Shown: positions 34,752 to 43,804, numbered from the stretch's first letter. The stretch is 64,000 nucleotides of DNA from Mycobacterium colombiense (GCF_003284935.1 NZ_QMEV01000007.1:62001-126000), one strand, 5' to 3'. The notes: generated from the sequence alone by a model not told the origin. Made by a program: numbers and translations.

Positions 34752-35977
34752 TCTCCGGTGACCGCCGCGGCGAAGGCCGACTGTTCGCGGCCGATCTCGG
34801 TGCGCGCGATGGTGCGCATGTGCACCTCGTCGGGTCCGTCGAAGATTCGCATGGCGCGGTGCCAGCCGTAGAGGCGGGCCAGCACCGTGTCGTCGCTGAC
34901 GCCGGCGGCGCCGTGCACCTGGATGGCGCGGTCGATGACGTCGCACGCCACCTGCGGCGCCACCGCCTTGATTTGCGAGACCAACAGGTGGGCGGCCTTG
35001 TTGCCGTGCTGGTCGATGGTCCACGCCGCCTTCTCGCACAGCAACCGGGCCTGATCGATCTCGTTGCGGGACTTGGCGATCGCCTGCTGCACCAGACCCT
35101 GGTCGGCGAGCGGGCGGCCGAAGGCGATGCGGTTGTTCGCGCGGTGCACCATCAGCGCCAGCGCTCGTTCGGCCCCGCCGAGCGCGCGCATGCAGTGGTG
35201 GATGCGGCCCGGCCCGAGCCGGGCCTGGGCGATCGCGAAGCCACCGCCCTCCTCACCGAGCAGATTGGTGGCCGGCACCCGGACGTTGTCGTAGATGATC
35301 TCGCAGTGCCCGTGCTGGTCCTGCCAGCCGAACACCGATGTGGAGCGCACCACCGTCACGCCGGGGGTGTCCATCGGCACCAGCACCATCGACTGCTGCT
35401 GGTGGCTGGCGGCCTCGGGGTTGGTGCGGCCCATCACGATCAGGATCTTGCAGCGCGGGTCGGCCGCGCCCGAGGTCCACCACTTGCGCCCGTTGATGAC
35501 GTAGTCGGCGCCGTCGCGCACGATCGAGGTCTCGATGTTGCGGGCATCGCTGCTGGCGACCGCCGGTTCCGTCATCGAGAACGCGCTGCGGATCTCGCCG
35601 GCCAACAGCGGCTCCAGCCACTGCTTGCGCTGCTCCTCGGTGGCGAACAGGTGCAGGGTCTCCATGTTCCCGGTGTCCGGCGCCGCGCAGTTGACCGCCT
35701 CGGGGGCGAGCTCGAGGCTCCAGCCGGTGAGTTCGGCCAGCGGGGCGTATTCGAGGTTGGTCAGCCCCGATTCGGCCGGGAGGAACAGGTTCCACAGGCC
35801 GCGCTCTTTGGCCTTGGCTTTGAGGTCCTCGATGACGGGCGGGACGGTGTGGTCGTGTGGGCCGGCTTCTGCGCGGTATTTGTCGTATTCGGCCTCGGCC
35901 GGAAAGACGTACTCGGTCATGAAGTCGGACAGTCGCTTGTGGTAGTCGCTGGCTTTGGCAGACATCGCGAAGTCCAT
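34748..35977 (-). CDS. fadE2: acyl-CoA dehydrogenase FadE2
   Basis: A 409-residue acyl-CoA dehydrogenase: [17 protein letters not shown] in the beta domain and [17 protein letters not shown] and [14 protein letters not shown] at the C-terminus, where Asp replaces the Glu of YEGT, as in the ACAD10/11 group. TATCGT (35990-35985) sits exactly 7 bases before the ATG at 35977 and no ribosome-binding site is seen, so a leaderless start there is preferred; an ATG at 35965 gives a length nearer to the 403 residues recalled for Rv0154c. Coupled to ptbB. Confidence 0.92.
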   Translation of the reverse strand: MDFAMSAKASDYHKRLSDFMTEYVFPAEAEYDKYRAEAGPHDHTVPPVIEDLKAKAKERGLWNLFLPAESGLTNLEYAPLAELTGWSLELAPEAVNCAAPDTGNMETLHLFATEEQRKQWLEPLLAGEIRSAFSMTEPAVASSDARNIETSIVRDGADYVINGRKWWTSGAADPRCKILIVMGRTNPEAASHQQQSMVLVPMDTPGVTVVRSTSVFGWQDQHGHCEIIYDNVRVPATNLLGEEGGGFAIAQARLGPGRIHHCMRALGGAERALALMVHRANNRIAFGRPLADQGLVQQAIAKSRNEIDQARLLCEKAAWTIDQHGNKAAHLLVSQIKAVAPQVACDVIDRAIQVHGAAGVSDDTVLARLYGWHRAMRIFDGPDEVHMRTIARTEIGREQSAFAAAVTGE

Positions 35978-36080
35978 GCCCGTCACGATAGGACACGTGT
36001 CGAGTCGCTGCGTTTCCGGTCGTCAGCGCAGTGCTTACGCCGCGGTGAAAGCCCGCCGGCGGGGGCGCACGATAGAGGGC

Positions 36081-36542
36081 ATGAGTGAAGCCCGCCCCCC
36101 GTTCCCGCCGTTCACCCGCGACACCGCGATGCAGAAGGTGCAGGCGGCCGAGGACGCCTGGAACACCCGCGACCCCCACCGCGTCAGCCTGGCCTACACG
36201 GTGGATTCGCAGTGGCGCAATCGCGACGAACACGTCGTGGGCCGCGACGAGATCGTGGCGTTTTTGACGCGCAAGTGGCAGCGCGAACTCGATTACGCAC
36301 TGCGCAAGAGTCTTTGGGATTTCCACGACAACCGCATCGCGGTGCGGTTCCAGTACGAGTGCCGCGACGCGTCCGGCCAGTGGTATCGCAGCTACGGCAA
36401 CGAGCTGTGGGAGTTCACCGAGTCCGGGCTGATGGCGCGTCGCGAAGCCAGCATCAACGACGTGCCGATCGAGCAATCGCAGCGGCGCTTCTTCGGGCCC
36501 CGCCCGGAGTCCGAACACGGCCACGACATCCCGCTCTGGTAG
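36081..36542 (+). CDS. DUF1348 (NTF2-like) protein
   Basis: A 153-residue protein that is almost entirely a DUF1348 domain: [61 protein letters not shown] and [15 protein letters not shown]. The fold is a small cystatin/NTF2-like barrel; members are of unknown function. Start follows GAGGGC. It is divergent from fadE2 and lies between the counterparts of Rv0154c and Rv0155, so it is an insertion relative to M. tuberculosis. Confidence 0.88.
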   Translation: MSEARPPFPPFTRDTAMQKVQAAEDAWNTRDPHRVSLAYTVDSQWRNRDEHVVGRDEIVAFLTRKWQRELDYALRKSLWDFHDNRIAVRFQYECRDASGQWYRSYGNELWEFTESGLMARREASINDVPIEQSQRRFFGPRPESEHGHDIPLW

Positions 36543-36656
36543 CAACAACGCCGTCTTGTGACCTCACAACGGCGCGGGCGCTACTGCGGCGCCCGGCGGC
36601 GGCGAACCATCGACCCGAGCGTCGATCACCCGCTCCGGGGTATCCCGCCGTGGGCG

Positions 36657-36688
36657 TTGACACGTCGATGGTGAAACCTGGTTAAGGT
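36657..36688 (+). promoter_or_regulatory. candidate promoter of the pnt operon
   Basis: TTGACA (36657-36662) and TAAGGT (36683-36688) are good SigA-type boxes but 20 bases apart, longer than usual. Between this and the pntAA start, AGTACGG is repeated at 36734 and 36744 with a third partial copy, a 10-bp-spaced direct repeat of unknown role. The rest of 36543-36768 shows nothing else recognisable. Confidence 0.4.
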
Positions 36689-36768
36689 AGCGAAGCGCGC
36701 GGCCGGGCCGCGGCCACGCCCATCGGCAGGGACAGTACGGGAAAGTACGGAAAGTAGATGTACGCGCC

Positions 36769-37917
36769 ATGACAAATGCGCAGACGACGGTAGGAGTGGT
36801 CGCCGAATCGGGGACCGACGAGCGGCGGGTCGCGCTGGTGCCGAAGGCGGTGGCGTCGCTGGTGAACAGCGGCGTGGCGGTGGTGGTCGAATCCGGCGCG
36901 GGCGAGCGGGCTTTGCTGCCCGACGCGCTCTACACCGAGGCCGGCGCCAGCATCGGCGACGCGTGGGCCGCCGACGTGGTGGTCAAGGTCGCGCCACCCA
37001 CCCAGGCCGAGGTCGCCAAGCTGCACAGCGGCCAGACGCTCATCGGTTTCCTCGCGCCGCGCAACGCCGAGAACTCGATCGGCGCGCTGAAGCAGGCCGG
37101 CGTGCAGGCGTTCGCGCTGGAGGCCATCCCGCGGATCTCCCGTGCCCAGGCGATGGACGCGTTGTCGTCACAGGGCAACGTGTCCGGGTACAAGGCGGTG
37201 CTGCTGGCCGCCTCGGAGTCGACCCGGTTCTTCCCGATGCTCACGACGGCGGCAGGCACCGTGAAGCCGGCCACCGTGCTGGTACTCGGCGTCGGGGTGG
37301 CCGGGCTGCAGGCGCTGGCGACGGCCAAGCGGCTGGGCGCCCGCACCACCGGCTACGACGTCCGGCCCGAGGTGGCCGACCAGGTGCGCTCGGTGGGCGC
37401 GCAATGGCTCGACATCGGCATCGACGCCTCCGGTGAGGGGGGCTACGCCCGTGAGCTGACCGACGAGGAGCGCGCGCAGCAGCAGAAGGCCCTGGAGAAG
37501 GCGATCAGCGGCTTCGACGTCGTGATCACCACCGCGCTGGTCCCGGGGCGCCCGGCGCCACGCCTGGTCACCGCGGCGGCGGTGGAAGCGATGAAGCCCG
37601 GCAGCGTGGTGGTGGACCTGGCCGGCGAGACCGGCGGCAACTGCGAGCTCACCGAGCCCGGGCAGACCGTGGTCAAGCACGACGTCACCATCGCCTCGCC
37701 GCTGAACCTGCCGGCCACCATGCCCGAGCACGCCAGCGAGCTCTACAGCAAGAACATCACCGCGCTGCTGGATTTGCTGCTCACCGACGGCAAGCTGGCG
37801 CCGGACTTCGACGACGAAGTGATCGCGGAATCCTGTGTCACCCGCGATCGCGCCGCCGACGATGCAGAGCGCAGCGATGCTGAGGAGCGGCGCAAAACAG
37901 CCGGAGAGGACTCCTAG
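36769..37917 (+). CDS. pntAA: proton-translocating NAD(P) transhydrogenase subunit alpha 1 (dI, NAD-binding)
   Basis: A 382-residue subunit. Visible: GTDERRVALVPKAVASLVNSG and the NAD-binding loop VLVLGVGVAGLQALATAKRLGA, then YDVRPEVADQVRS and TALVPGRPAPRLVT. It binds NAD(H) on the cytosolic face and, with PntAB and PntB, couples proton flow to hydride transfer to NADP+. The acidic tail (DRAADDAERSDAEER) is extra relative to Rv0155 (366 residues recalled). The stop is directly followed by the pntAB ATG. Confidence 0.95.
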   Translation: MTNAQTTVGVVAESGTDERRVALVPKAVASLVNSGVAVVVESGAGERALLPDALYTEAGASIGDAWAADVVVKVAPPTQAEVAKLHSGQTLIGFLAPRNAENSIGALKQAGVQAFALEAIPRISRAQAMDALSSQGNVSGYKAVLLAASESTRFFPMLTTAAGTVKPATVLVLGVGVAGLQALATAKRLGARTTGYDVRPEVADQVRSVGAQWLDIGIDASGEGGYARELTDEERAQQQKALEKAISGFDVVITTALVPGRPAPRLVTAAAVEAMKPGSVVVDLAGETGGNCELTEPGQTVVKHDVTIASPLNLPATMPEHASELYSKNITALLDLLLTDGKLAPDFDDEVIAESCVTRDRAADDAERSDAEERRKTAGEDS

Positions 37918-38247
37918 ATGTACGACGAACTCTTGGCCAACCTGGCGATCCTGGTGCTGTCCGGATTCGTCGGGTTCGCGGTGATCTCCAAGGTGCCCAA
38001 CACGCTGCACACGCCGCTGATGTCGGGCACCAACGCCATCCACGGCATCGTGGTGCTGGGCGCGCTGGTGGTGTTCGGCTCGGTCGAGCACCCCTCGCTG
38101 GCGGTGCAGATCATCCTGTTCGTCGCCGTGGTGTTCGGCACGCTGAACGTCATCGGCGGGTTCATCGTCACCGACCGGATGCTGGGCATGTTCAAGGGCA
38201 AGAAGAAACCATTGCCCGCCAAAAGTGAGGAGCCGGTGGCCAAATGA
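37918..38247 (+). CDS. pntAB: NAD(P) transhydrogenase subunit alpha 2 (membrane)
   Basis: A 109-residue membrane subunit with three or four hydrophobic helices (LANLAILVLSGFVGFAVIS; GIVVLGALVVFG; IILFVAVVFGTLNVIGGF) and a basic C-terminus (KGKKKPLP). It forms part of the proton channel. The start touches the pntAA stop and its end overlaps pntB by 4 bases, so the three subunits are co-translated. Length and order match Rv0156. Confidence 0.95.
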   Translation: MYDELLANLAILVLSGFVGFAVISKVPNTLHTPLMSGTNAIHGIVVLGALVVFGSVEHPSLAVQIILFVAVVFGTLNVIGGFIVTDRMLGMFKGKKKPLPAKSEEPVAK

Positions 38248-39668
38248 ACTACCTGGTGATCGGCCTCTACATCATCTCCTTCGCCCTGTTCATCTACGGC
38301 CTGATGGGCCTGACCGGCCCCAAGACGGCGGTGCGCGGCAACCTGATCGCCGCGGTGGGAATGGCGCTGGCGGTGGCGGCGACCCTGATCAAGATCCGCC
38401 ACACCGACCAGTGGGTGCTGATCATCGCCGGCCTGGTGGTGGGCATCGTGCTCGGCGTCCCGCCGGCCCGCTACACCAAGATGACCGCCATGCCGCAGCT
38501 GGTGGCGTTCTTCAACGGCGTCGGCGGTGGCACGGTCGCACTGATCGCGCTCGCGGAATTCATGGAGACACAGGGGTTTTCGGCCTTCCAGCATGGCGAG
38601 TCGCCGACCGTGCACATCGTGGTGGCCTCGTTGTTCGCCGCGATCATCGGGTCGATCTCGTTCTGGGGCTCGATCATCGCGTTCGGCAAGCTGCAGGAGA
38701 TCATCTCCGGATCGCCGATCGGCTTCGGTCGCGCGCAGCAGCCGATCAACCTGCTGCTGCTGGCCGGCGCCGTGGCCGCGGCCGTCGTCATCGGCCTGCA
38801 CGCGCATCCCGGCAGCGGCGGGGCGCCGCTGTGGTGGATGATCGGGCTGCTCGCGGCGGCCGGGGTGCTGGGCCTGATGGTGGTGCTGCCCATCGGGGGC
38901 GCGGACATGCCGGTGGTCATCTCGCTGCTGAACGCGATGACCGGGCTGTCGGCCGCGGCCGCGGGGCTGGCGCTGAACAACACCGCGATGATCGTCGCGG
39001 GCATGATCGTCGGCGCGTCCGGCTCGATCCTGACCAACCTGATGGCCAAGGCCATGAACCGCTCGATCCCGGCGATCGTGGCCGGCGGCTTCGGCGGCGG
39101 CGGGGTCGCCCCGAGCGGCGGCGACGGCGGCGACAAGACCGTCAAGGCCACCTCGGCCGCCGACGCCGCGATCCAGATGGCCTACGCCAACCAGGTGATC
39201 GTGGTGCCCGGCTACGGCCTCGCGGTCGCCCAGGCACAGCACGCGGTCAAGGACATGGCGGCGCTGCTCGAAGACAAGGGCGTGGAGGTCAAGTACGCCA
39301 TCCACCCGGTCGCCGGGCGGATGCCCGGGCACATGAACGTGTTGCTTGCCGAGGCCGAGGTCGACTATGACGCCATGAAGGACATGGACGACATCAACGA
39401 CGAGTTCGCCCGCACCGACGTCGCGATCGTCATCGGCGCCAACGACGTCACCAACCCCGCGGCCCGCAACGACGCGTCCAGCCCGATCTACGGCATGCCG
39501 ATCCTCAACGTGGACAAGGCCAAGTCGGTGATTGTGCTCAAGCGGTCGATGAACTCCGGTTTCGCGGGCATCGACAACCCGCTGTTCTACGGCGAGGGCA
39601 CCAGCATGCTGTTCGGCGACGCGAAGAAGTCGGTGACCGAGGTCGCCGAGGAACTCAAAGCGCTGTAG
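38244..39668 (+). CDS. pntB: NAD(P) transhydrogenase subunit beta (membrane and NADP-binding)
   Basis: A 474-residue subunit. The N-terminal 280 residues hold about nine hydrophobic helices (LYIISFALFIYGLMGL; WVLIIAGLVVGIVLG; GMIVGASGSILTNLMAKAMN). The C-terminal NADP domain has VVPGYGLAVAQAQHAV, HPVAGRMPGHMNVLLAEA and GANDVTNPAAR. The length matches Rv0157. The enzyme makes NADPH at the expense of the proton gradient. A hairpin follows the stop. Confidence 0.96.
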   Translation: MNYLVIGLYIISFALFIYGLMGLTGPKTAVRGNLIAAVGMALAVAATLIKIRHTDQWVLIIAGLVVGIVLGVPPARYTKMTAMPQLVAFFNGVGGGTVALIALAEFMETQGFSAFQHGESPTVHIVVASLFAAIIGSISFWGSIIAFGKLQEIISGSPIGFGRAQQPINLLLLAGAVAAAVVIGLHAHPGSGGAPLWWMIGLLAAAGVLGLMVVLPIGGADMPVVISLLNAMTGLSAAAAGLALNNTAMIVAGMIVGASGSILTNLMAKAMNRSIPAIVAGGFGGGGVAPSGGDGGDKTVKATSAADAAIQMAYANQVIVVPGYGLAVAQAQHAVKDMAALLEDKGVEVKYAIHPVAGRMPGHMNVLLAEAEVDYDAMKDMDDINDEFARTDVAIVIGANDVTNPAARNDASSPIYGMPILNVDKAKSVIVLKRSMNSGFAGIDNPLFYGEGTSMLFGDAKKSVTEVAEELKAL

Positions 39669-39671
39669 CCA

Positions 39672-39720
39672 TCGTGGTGATCGCAAGCGCAGCGGAGCTG
39701 GGCGCAGCGGGTCACCACGA
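39672..39720. terminator. hairpin between convergent genes, with internal direct repeat
   Basis: TCGTGGTGA (39672-39680) pairs with TCACCACGA (39712-39720). The loop has GCGCAGCGG twice, at about 39687-39695 and 39702-39710. It lies 3 bases after the pntB stop and before the stop of a small gene on the other strand, so it may serve both. From memory, similar sequences recur between mycobacterial genes. Confidence 0.6.
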
Positions 39721-39731
39721 CAAAGATGGGG

Positions 39732-39857
39732 CTAGACGGGCGGGTACGCCGGCGGAGGGTATCCGTTTCCGTCGGTGACCCCACGCAAGCCCCAGGTCAG
39801 GTACCGCATGAAGAACTCGATCTCGTCGCTTCCGTCGTAATCCGGACTCGGATCCAT
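39732..39857 (-). CDS. small conserved-type protein (41 aa) next to pntB
   Basis: A 41-residue protein beginning MDPSPDYDGSDEIEFFMRY and ending in a Pro/Tyr-rich tail (NGYPPPAYPPV). The ATG at 39857 has GAGAGGTGGGG 8 bases upstream; reading further back crosses promoter-like DNA. M. tuberculosis has a small gene at this place (Rv0157A, from memory), which supports a real gene. It may be a small membrane-associated or protein-binding peptide; nothing more can be said. Confidence 0.55.
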   Translation of the reverse strand: MDPSPDYDGSDEIEFFMRYLTWGLRGVTDGNGYPPPAYPPV

Positions 39858-39936
39858 CGGCCCCACCTCTCGACTCACGCGTTCGTTGAGGAGTCTAGTC
39901 GCATACGCCTGCACGTGACACCCGGCGTTTTGCTTA

Positions 39937-39952
39937 AACTGTCCAACCAGTT
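39937..39952. promoter_or_regulatory. candidate operator upstream of the TetR gene (Rv0158 counterpart)
   Basis: AACTG-TCCAAC-CAGTT, a perfect 5-bp inverted repeat with a 6-base spacer, 64 bp before the TetR start codon, in an A+T-richer stretch between divergent genes. Confidence 0.45.
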
Positions 39953-40015
39953 GATTGATAGCTATTCTGGGCCGAACCGGCCCTGGCCTGGCCATACCGA
40001 CGATAGTGAGAACAG

Positions 40016-40651
40016 ATGCCCACCGACAGCATCACCCCGAATGGGCTGACCCGGCGCGAAGAGCTGCTGGCGGTTGCCACCAAGTTGTTTGCTGCGCGCG
40101 GCTATCACGGCACCCGGATGGACGATGTGGCCGACGTGATCGGGTTGAACAAGGCGACGGTCTACCACTATTACGCCAGCAAGTCGCTGATCCTGTTCGA
40201 CATCTACCGCCAGGCCGCCGAGGGCACGCTGGCCGCCGTGCACGACGACCCGTCCTGGACGGCGCGCGAGGCGCTCTACCAGTACACCGTCCGGCTGCTC
40301 ACCGGTATCGCCAGCGATCCCGAGCGGGCCGCGGTGTACTTCCAGGAGCAGCCGTACATCACCGAGTGGTTCACCAGTGAGCAGGTCGCCGAGGTCCGCG
40401 AGAAGGAAGCCCAGGTCTATCACCACGTGCACGGGCTGATCGACCGCGGCATCGCCGATGGCGAGTTCTACCCGTGCGACTCGCACGTGCTGGCACTGGG
40501 CTACATCGGCATGACGCTGGGTGCCTACCGCTGGCTGCGGCCCAGCGGGCGACGGTCGGCCAAGGAGATCGCCGCCGAGTTCAGCACCGCGCTGCTGCGC
40601 GGGCTGATCCGCGACGAGGCCATTCGCACGACGTCCCCGCTCGGACCCTAG
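40016..40651 (+). CDS. TetR family regulator (Rv0158 counterpart)
   Basis: A 211-residue TetR protein with helix-turn-helix at about residues 30-58 (YHGTRMDDVADVIGLNKATVYHYYASK) and a TetR_C ligand domain with a Tyr/Arg-rich C-terminal helix (LGYIGMTLGAYRWLRPSGRR). Length and position match Rv0158 (214 residues). Its stop overlaps the stop of the convergent hydrolase by 4 bases. Targets are unknown; a palindrome upstream suggests autoregulation. Confidence 0.88.
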   Translation: MPTDSITPNGLTRREELLAVATKLFAARGYHGTRMDDVADVIGLNKATVYHYYASKSLILFDIYRQAAEGTLAAVHDDPSWTAREALYQYTVRLLTGIASDPERAAVYFQEQPYITEWFTSEQVAEVREKEAQVYHHVHGLIDRGIADGEFYPCDSHVLALGYIGMTLGAYRWLRPSGRRSAKEIAAEFSTALLRGLIRDEAIRTTSPLGP

Positions 40652-41547
40652 GCGGTCGCACCTTTGAGGTGCTTATCGAGGAACGCGACCTGGTCGGCGA
40701 CCACCCGCTCGAAGGCGTCGTCGACGTAGATCGCGAAGTGGCCCTCCGGATACAGCTTGATCTCGCCGCGGGGCGCCTTGGCCGCGTGGCGCAGCGTGGC
40801 CGACGCGGGCGCCACCGAGTCGGCCTCGCACACGCAGAACAGGATCGGGCACTCGATGTTGGGCGTTTCGCGGCCGGGGCGATAGCTGAAGACCTGCAAC
40901 GCGATTCGGGCGGCGACCTCGTTGCGCAACTCGGCCCCGTCGGGCACCAGTCGCAGGTAGCCCGCGTACGCGTCGGGGGTATTCATCAACGCGACCTCGC
41001 CGGGCCTGCCGGCCGTCGGGACCATCACCGGTGGCCTGCCCCGCCGGCGCGCGAGCAGGTCGCGCACCACCCGGGCGGTGATCCGCGCGGCGACCAACGG
41101 GTTGGTGATGGTGCGCGCCGACGCGAGGCCGTCGGTGAAGGGGCATTGGGCGACGGCGGCGGCGATGCCGGGCAGCCGGGCCGCCGAGGCGATGACGTGG
41201 CCGCCGGCAAAGCTGGTGCCCCACAGGGCGATCCGGTCGGGGTCGATGCCCGGCAGGGTGCGGGCGTAGGCGACGGCCGCGGCCCAGTCGGCGAGCTGCA
41301 TGCCGACGTCGAGGACCTGCCGCGGCCGGCCCTCGCTGTCGCCGAAGTTGCGGTAGTCGAACACCAGGCAGGCGTAGCCGGCCGCGCTGAAACGCTCGGC
41401 GTATGCGTCCAGTCGCATGGTGCGCACCGCACCCAGGCCGTGCGCCATCACCAGCAGCGGCGCGGGTCCGTCGCCCGCCGGCCGGTAGAGCCAGGCGCTG
41501 ATCAGGTCGTCGCCGGAGGGGAACCGAAGATCTTCGCGGGGTGTCAT
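40648..41547 (-). CDS. alpha/beta hydrolase (dienelactone hydrolase/acyl-peptidase-like)
   Basis: A 299-residue alpha/beta hydrolase. Visible: oxyanion region LLVMAHGLGAVRTMRLD, nucleophile Ser in LWGTSFAGGHVIASAA, acid in CVCEADSVAPA and His in YPEGHFAIYVDDAF. The pattern FDYRNFGDSEG is common to this group, often annotated as dienelactone hydrolase or X-Pro-dipeptidyl-peptidase-like. The substrate is unknown. The ATG at 41547 gives the natural N-terminus (MTPREDLRFPSGDDLISAWL); 41601 is a possible earlier start. Divergent from the next gene. Confidence 0.85.
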   Translation of the reverse strand: MTPREDLRFPSGDDLISAWLYRPAGDGPAPLLVMAHGLGAVRTMRLDAYAERFSAAGYACLVFDYRNFGDSEGRPRQVLDVGMQLADWAAAVAYARTLPGIDPDRIALWGTSFAGGHVIASAARLPGIAAAVAQCPFTDGLASARTITNPLVAARITARVVRDLLARRRGRPPVMVPTAGRPGEVALMNTPDAYAGYLRLVPDGAELRNEVAARIALQVFSYRPGRETPNIECPILFCVCEADSVAPASATLRHAAKAPRGEIKLYPEGHFAIYVDDAFERVVADQVAFLDKHLKGATA

Positions 41548-41658
41548 CAGCGATTGATTCTGCCCCGCGGGCCGCGGCAGTGCCGCAGGTATGCTGCCCA
41601 AATTTTATGGACTACTGTCTAGAAAAGTTGTCCAGGGTTTTCAGGGACGGAGATTGTC

Positions 41659-42759
41659 ATGGCGATCCGCGTCGCGCACGTCGGCACCGGAAATGTCGGA
41701 GGGCTGGCCCTCGCCGAACTCATCACCAACCCGCAGTTCGAACTGACCGGGGTGTGCGTGTCGACGCCCGAGAAGGTGGGCAAGGACGCCGGTGAGTTGT
41801 GCGGCGTCGGCCTGGACTCCGGTGTGGTCACGGGGGTCGCGGCCGTCAATGACCTGGACGCCATCATCGCCGCCAAGCCCGACTGCGTCGTGTACTGCGC
41901 GATGGGCGACACCCGGTTGCCCGAGGCGATGGCCGACGTCATGCGCATCCTGGCCACCGGCATCAACGTCGTCGGGTCGTCGCCGGGGCTGCTGCAATAT
42001 CCGTGGGGCGTGATTCCCGACAAGTACATCGCCCGCGTGGAAGACGCTGCCAAGCAAGGTAATTCGACCATCTTCATCAGTGGTGTCGACCCGGGGTTCG
42101 CCAACGACCTGATCCCGCTGGCACTCGCCGGCACGTGTCAACGCATCGAGCAGGTGCGCTGCATGGAGATCCACGACTACGCGTCCTACAACGGGACCGA
42201 GGTCATGGACTACATGGGATTCGCCAAGCCCATGGACGAGATCCCGATGCTGCTGCAGCCCGGCATCCTCAGCATCGCCTGGGGAACCGCGATCCGTCAG
42301 CTGGCGGCCGGCCTGGGCATCGAGGTCGACGAGATCACCGAGTCCTACCAGCGCGAGCCCGCGCCGGAGGATTTCGACATCGCGGTCGGTCACGTCGCCA
42401 AGGGCACGGTGGCGGTGCTGCAGTTCGAGATTCGCGGCATGGTCAAGGGCCACCCGGCCATCGTCATCGAGCACGTCACCCGGTTGCGGCCCGACCTGCG
42501 CCCCGACCTGCCCCAGCCCGCATCCGGCGACGGCTCCTACCGCGTCGAGATCACCGGCGAGCCCTCGTATGCGGTCGACATCGTCCCGAGCAGCCGCAAG
42601 GGCGACCACAACCACGCGGCGATCGCGGGCGCGGCGGGCCGCGTCGTCAACGCCATCCCCGCGGTGATCGCGGCGCCGCCGGGCATCGCGACCACGCTTG
42701 ACTTGCCCCTGGTTACGGGCAAAGGCCTTTACGCACCAAGCACTTTGGTGACCACCTAA
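41659..42759 (+). CDS. NAD(P)-dependent oxidoreductase, dihydrodipicolinate reductase/diaminopentanoate dehydrogenase-like
   Basis: A 366-residue Rossmann protein beginning IRVAHVGTGNVGGLALAEL. The middle (VVYCAMGDTRLPEAM, GINVVGSSPGLL, GSTIF-like ISGVDPGFANDL) matches the family annotated as NAD(P)H-dependent amine dehydrogenase or dihydrodipicolinate reductase N-terminus protein, frequent in mycobacteria next to SDR genes. Substrate unknown; steroid or terpenoid work has been suggested for relatives but is not shown. The 3' gene, an SDR, starts 17 bases later and is likely co-transcribed. Confidence 0.8.
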   Translation: MAIRVAHVGTGNVGGLALAELITNPQFELTGVCVSTPEKVGKDAGELCGVGLDSGVVTGVAAVNDLDAIIAAKPDCVVYCAMGDTRLPEAMADVMRILATGINVVGSSPGLLQYPWGVIPDKYIARVEDAAKQGNSTIFISGVDPGFANDLIPLALAGTCQRIEQVRCMEIHDYASYNGTEVMDYMGFAKPMDEIPMLLQPGILSIAWGTAIRQLAAGLGIEVDEITESYQREPAPEDFDIAVGHVAKGTVAVLQFEIRGMVKGHPAIVIEHVTRLRPDLRPDLPQPASGDGSYRVEITGEPSYAVDIVPSSRKGDHNHAAIAGAAGRVVNAIPAVIAAPPGIATTLDLPLVTGKGLYAPSTLVTT

Positions 42760-42776
42760 ATCGAAAGGAGACCCGC

Positions 42777-43517
42777 GTGGGTCGGGTAGACGGCAAGGTA
42801 GCGCTGATCAGTGGTGGCGCGGGCGGTATGGGAGCCGAAGACGCACGGTTGCTGGTCGAGGAGGGCGCCAAGGTCGTGATCGGCGACATCCTGGACGACC
42901 AGGGCAAGGCGCTGGCCGACGAGATCGGCGAGTCCGCGCGCTACGTGCACCTCGACGTCACTCAGCCCGACCAGTGGGACGCCGCGGTTGCCACCGCGGT
43001 GAGCGAATTCGGCAAGCTCAACGTGTTGGTCAACAACGCCGGCACCGTCGCGCTCGGCCCGCTGAAGAGCTTCGATCTGGCCAAGTGGCAGAAGGTGATT
43101 GACGTCAACCTGACCGGGACGTTCCTGGGCATGCGGGCGTCGGTCGAGCCGATGATCGCGGCAGGGGGCGGCTCGATCATCAACGTGTCGTCCATCGAGG
43201 GCCTGCGCGGCGCGCCCATGGTGCACCCCTACGTCGCGTCCAAGTGGGGCGTGCGCGGCCTGGCGAAATCGGCGGCCCTGGAGCTGGCGCCGCACAACAT
43301 CCGGGTCAACTCGGTGCACCCGGGGTTCATCCGCACCCCGATGACCGCGCACCTGCCCGAGGACATGGTGACCATCCCGCTGGGCCGCCCGGGCGAGGTC
43401 CGCGAGGTCGCCACCTTCGTGCTGTTCCTGGCCAGCGACGAGTCGTCCTACTCCACCGGCAGTGAGTTCATCATGGACGGCGGCCTGGTCACCGACGTGA
43501 ATCACAAGGAGTTCTAG
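42777..43517 (+). CDS. short-chain dehydrogenase, FabG3/20-beta-hydroxysteroid dehydrogenase-like
   Basis: A 246-residue classical SDR. Visible: VALISGGAGGMGAEDARLLV (cofactor), GDILDDQGKALADEI, LDVTQPDQWDAAV, NVLVNNAGTVALG, INVSSIEGLRG with the catalytic Tyr in HPYVASKWG, and LASDESSYSTGSEFIMDGG. The pattern closely follows M. tuberculosis Rv2002 (FabG3, NADH-dependent 20-beta-hydroxysteroid dehydrogenase) as I remember it. The start is a GTG at 42777 with AAAGGAG 6 bases upstream. Confidence 0.88.
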   Translation: MGRVDGKVALISGGAGGMGAEDARLLVEEGAKVVIGDILDDQGKALADEIGESARYVHLDVTQPDQWDAAVATAVSEFGKLNVLVNNAGTVALGPLKSFDLAKWQKVIDVNLTGTFLGMRASVEPMIAAGGGSIINVSSIEGLRGAPMVHPYVASKWGVRGLAKSAALELAPHNIRVNSVHPGFIRTPMTAHLPEDMVTIPLGRPGEVREVATFVLFLASDESSYSTGSEFIMDGGLVTDVNHKEF

Positions 43518-43566
43518 GGCGCCGCGCCTAGGCGGGCGCGTTTCACGCGCCGGAAGGCATGCTGCT

Positions 43567-43660
43567 GTTGCCCGCCTCTGAGCGACAACCGGTGGCGGTC
43601 ACTCGTGGTTGCTCCCGGGTCGCTTCCGCGCGGATCGGTTGTCGCTCAGAGGCGGGCAAC
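43567..43660. repeat. perfect 25-bp inverted repeat with 44-base spacer
   Basis: Bases 43567-43591 (beginning GTTGCCCGCCTCTGAGCGAC) are exactly complementary to 43636-43660, with 44 bases between. It lies in the 287-bp gap between two same-direction genes. No flanking target duplication was found. It may be a terminator-like hairpin, or a dispersed palindromic element. The rest of the gap has no recognisable feature apart from the putative start region of the next gene. Confidence 0.8.
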
Positions 43661-43804
43661 GATCCATATGCCCGATGTTTGACGGGGGTGCGAGAACAGC
43701 CATTTCGAAGAGTGTTTCCGCGCGGTCCCGCCGCCGCCGGGCCGAATCCGGACAACACGCGGCCGGTGTGATCACCGCTTGCCGGCGGTGCTATAACCGC
43801 GAGC

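Noticed and set aside
36734..36760. AGTACGG direct repeats before pntAA as an operator or a short tandem repeat
   Set aside because: Two copies and a partial third with no partner elsewhere; too little to call.
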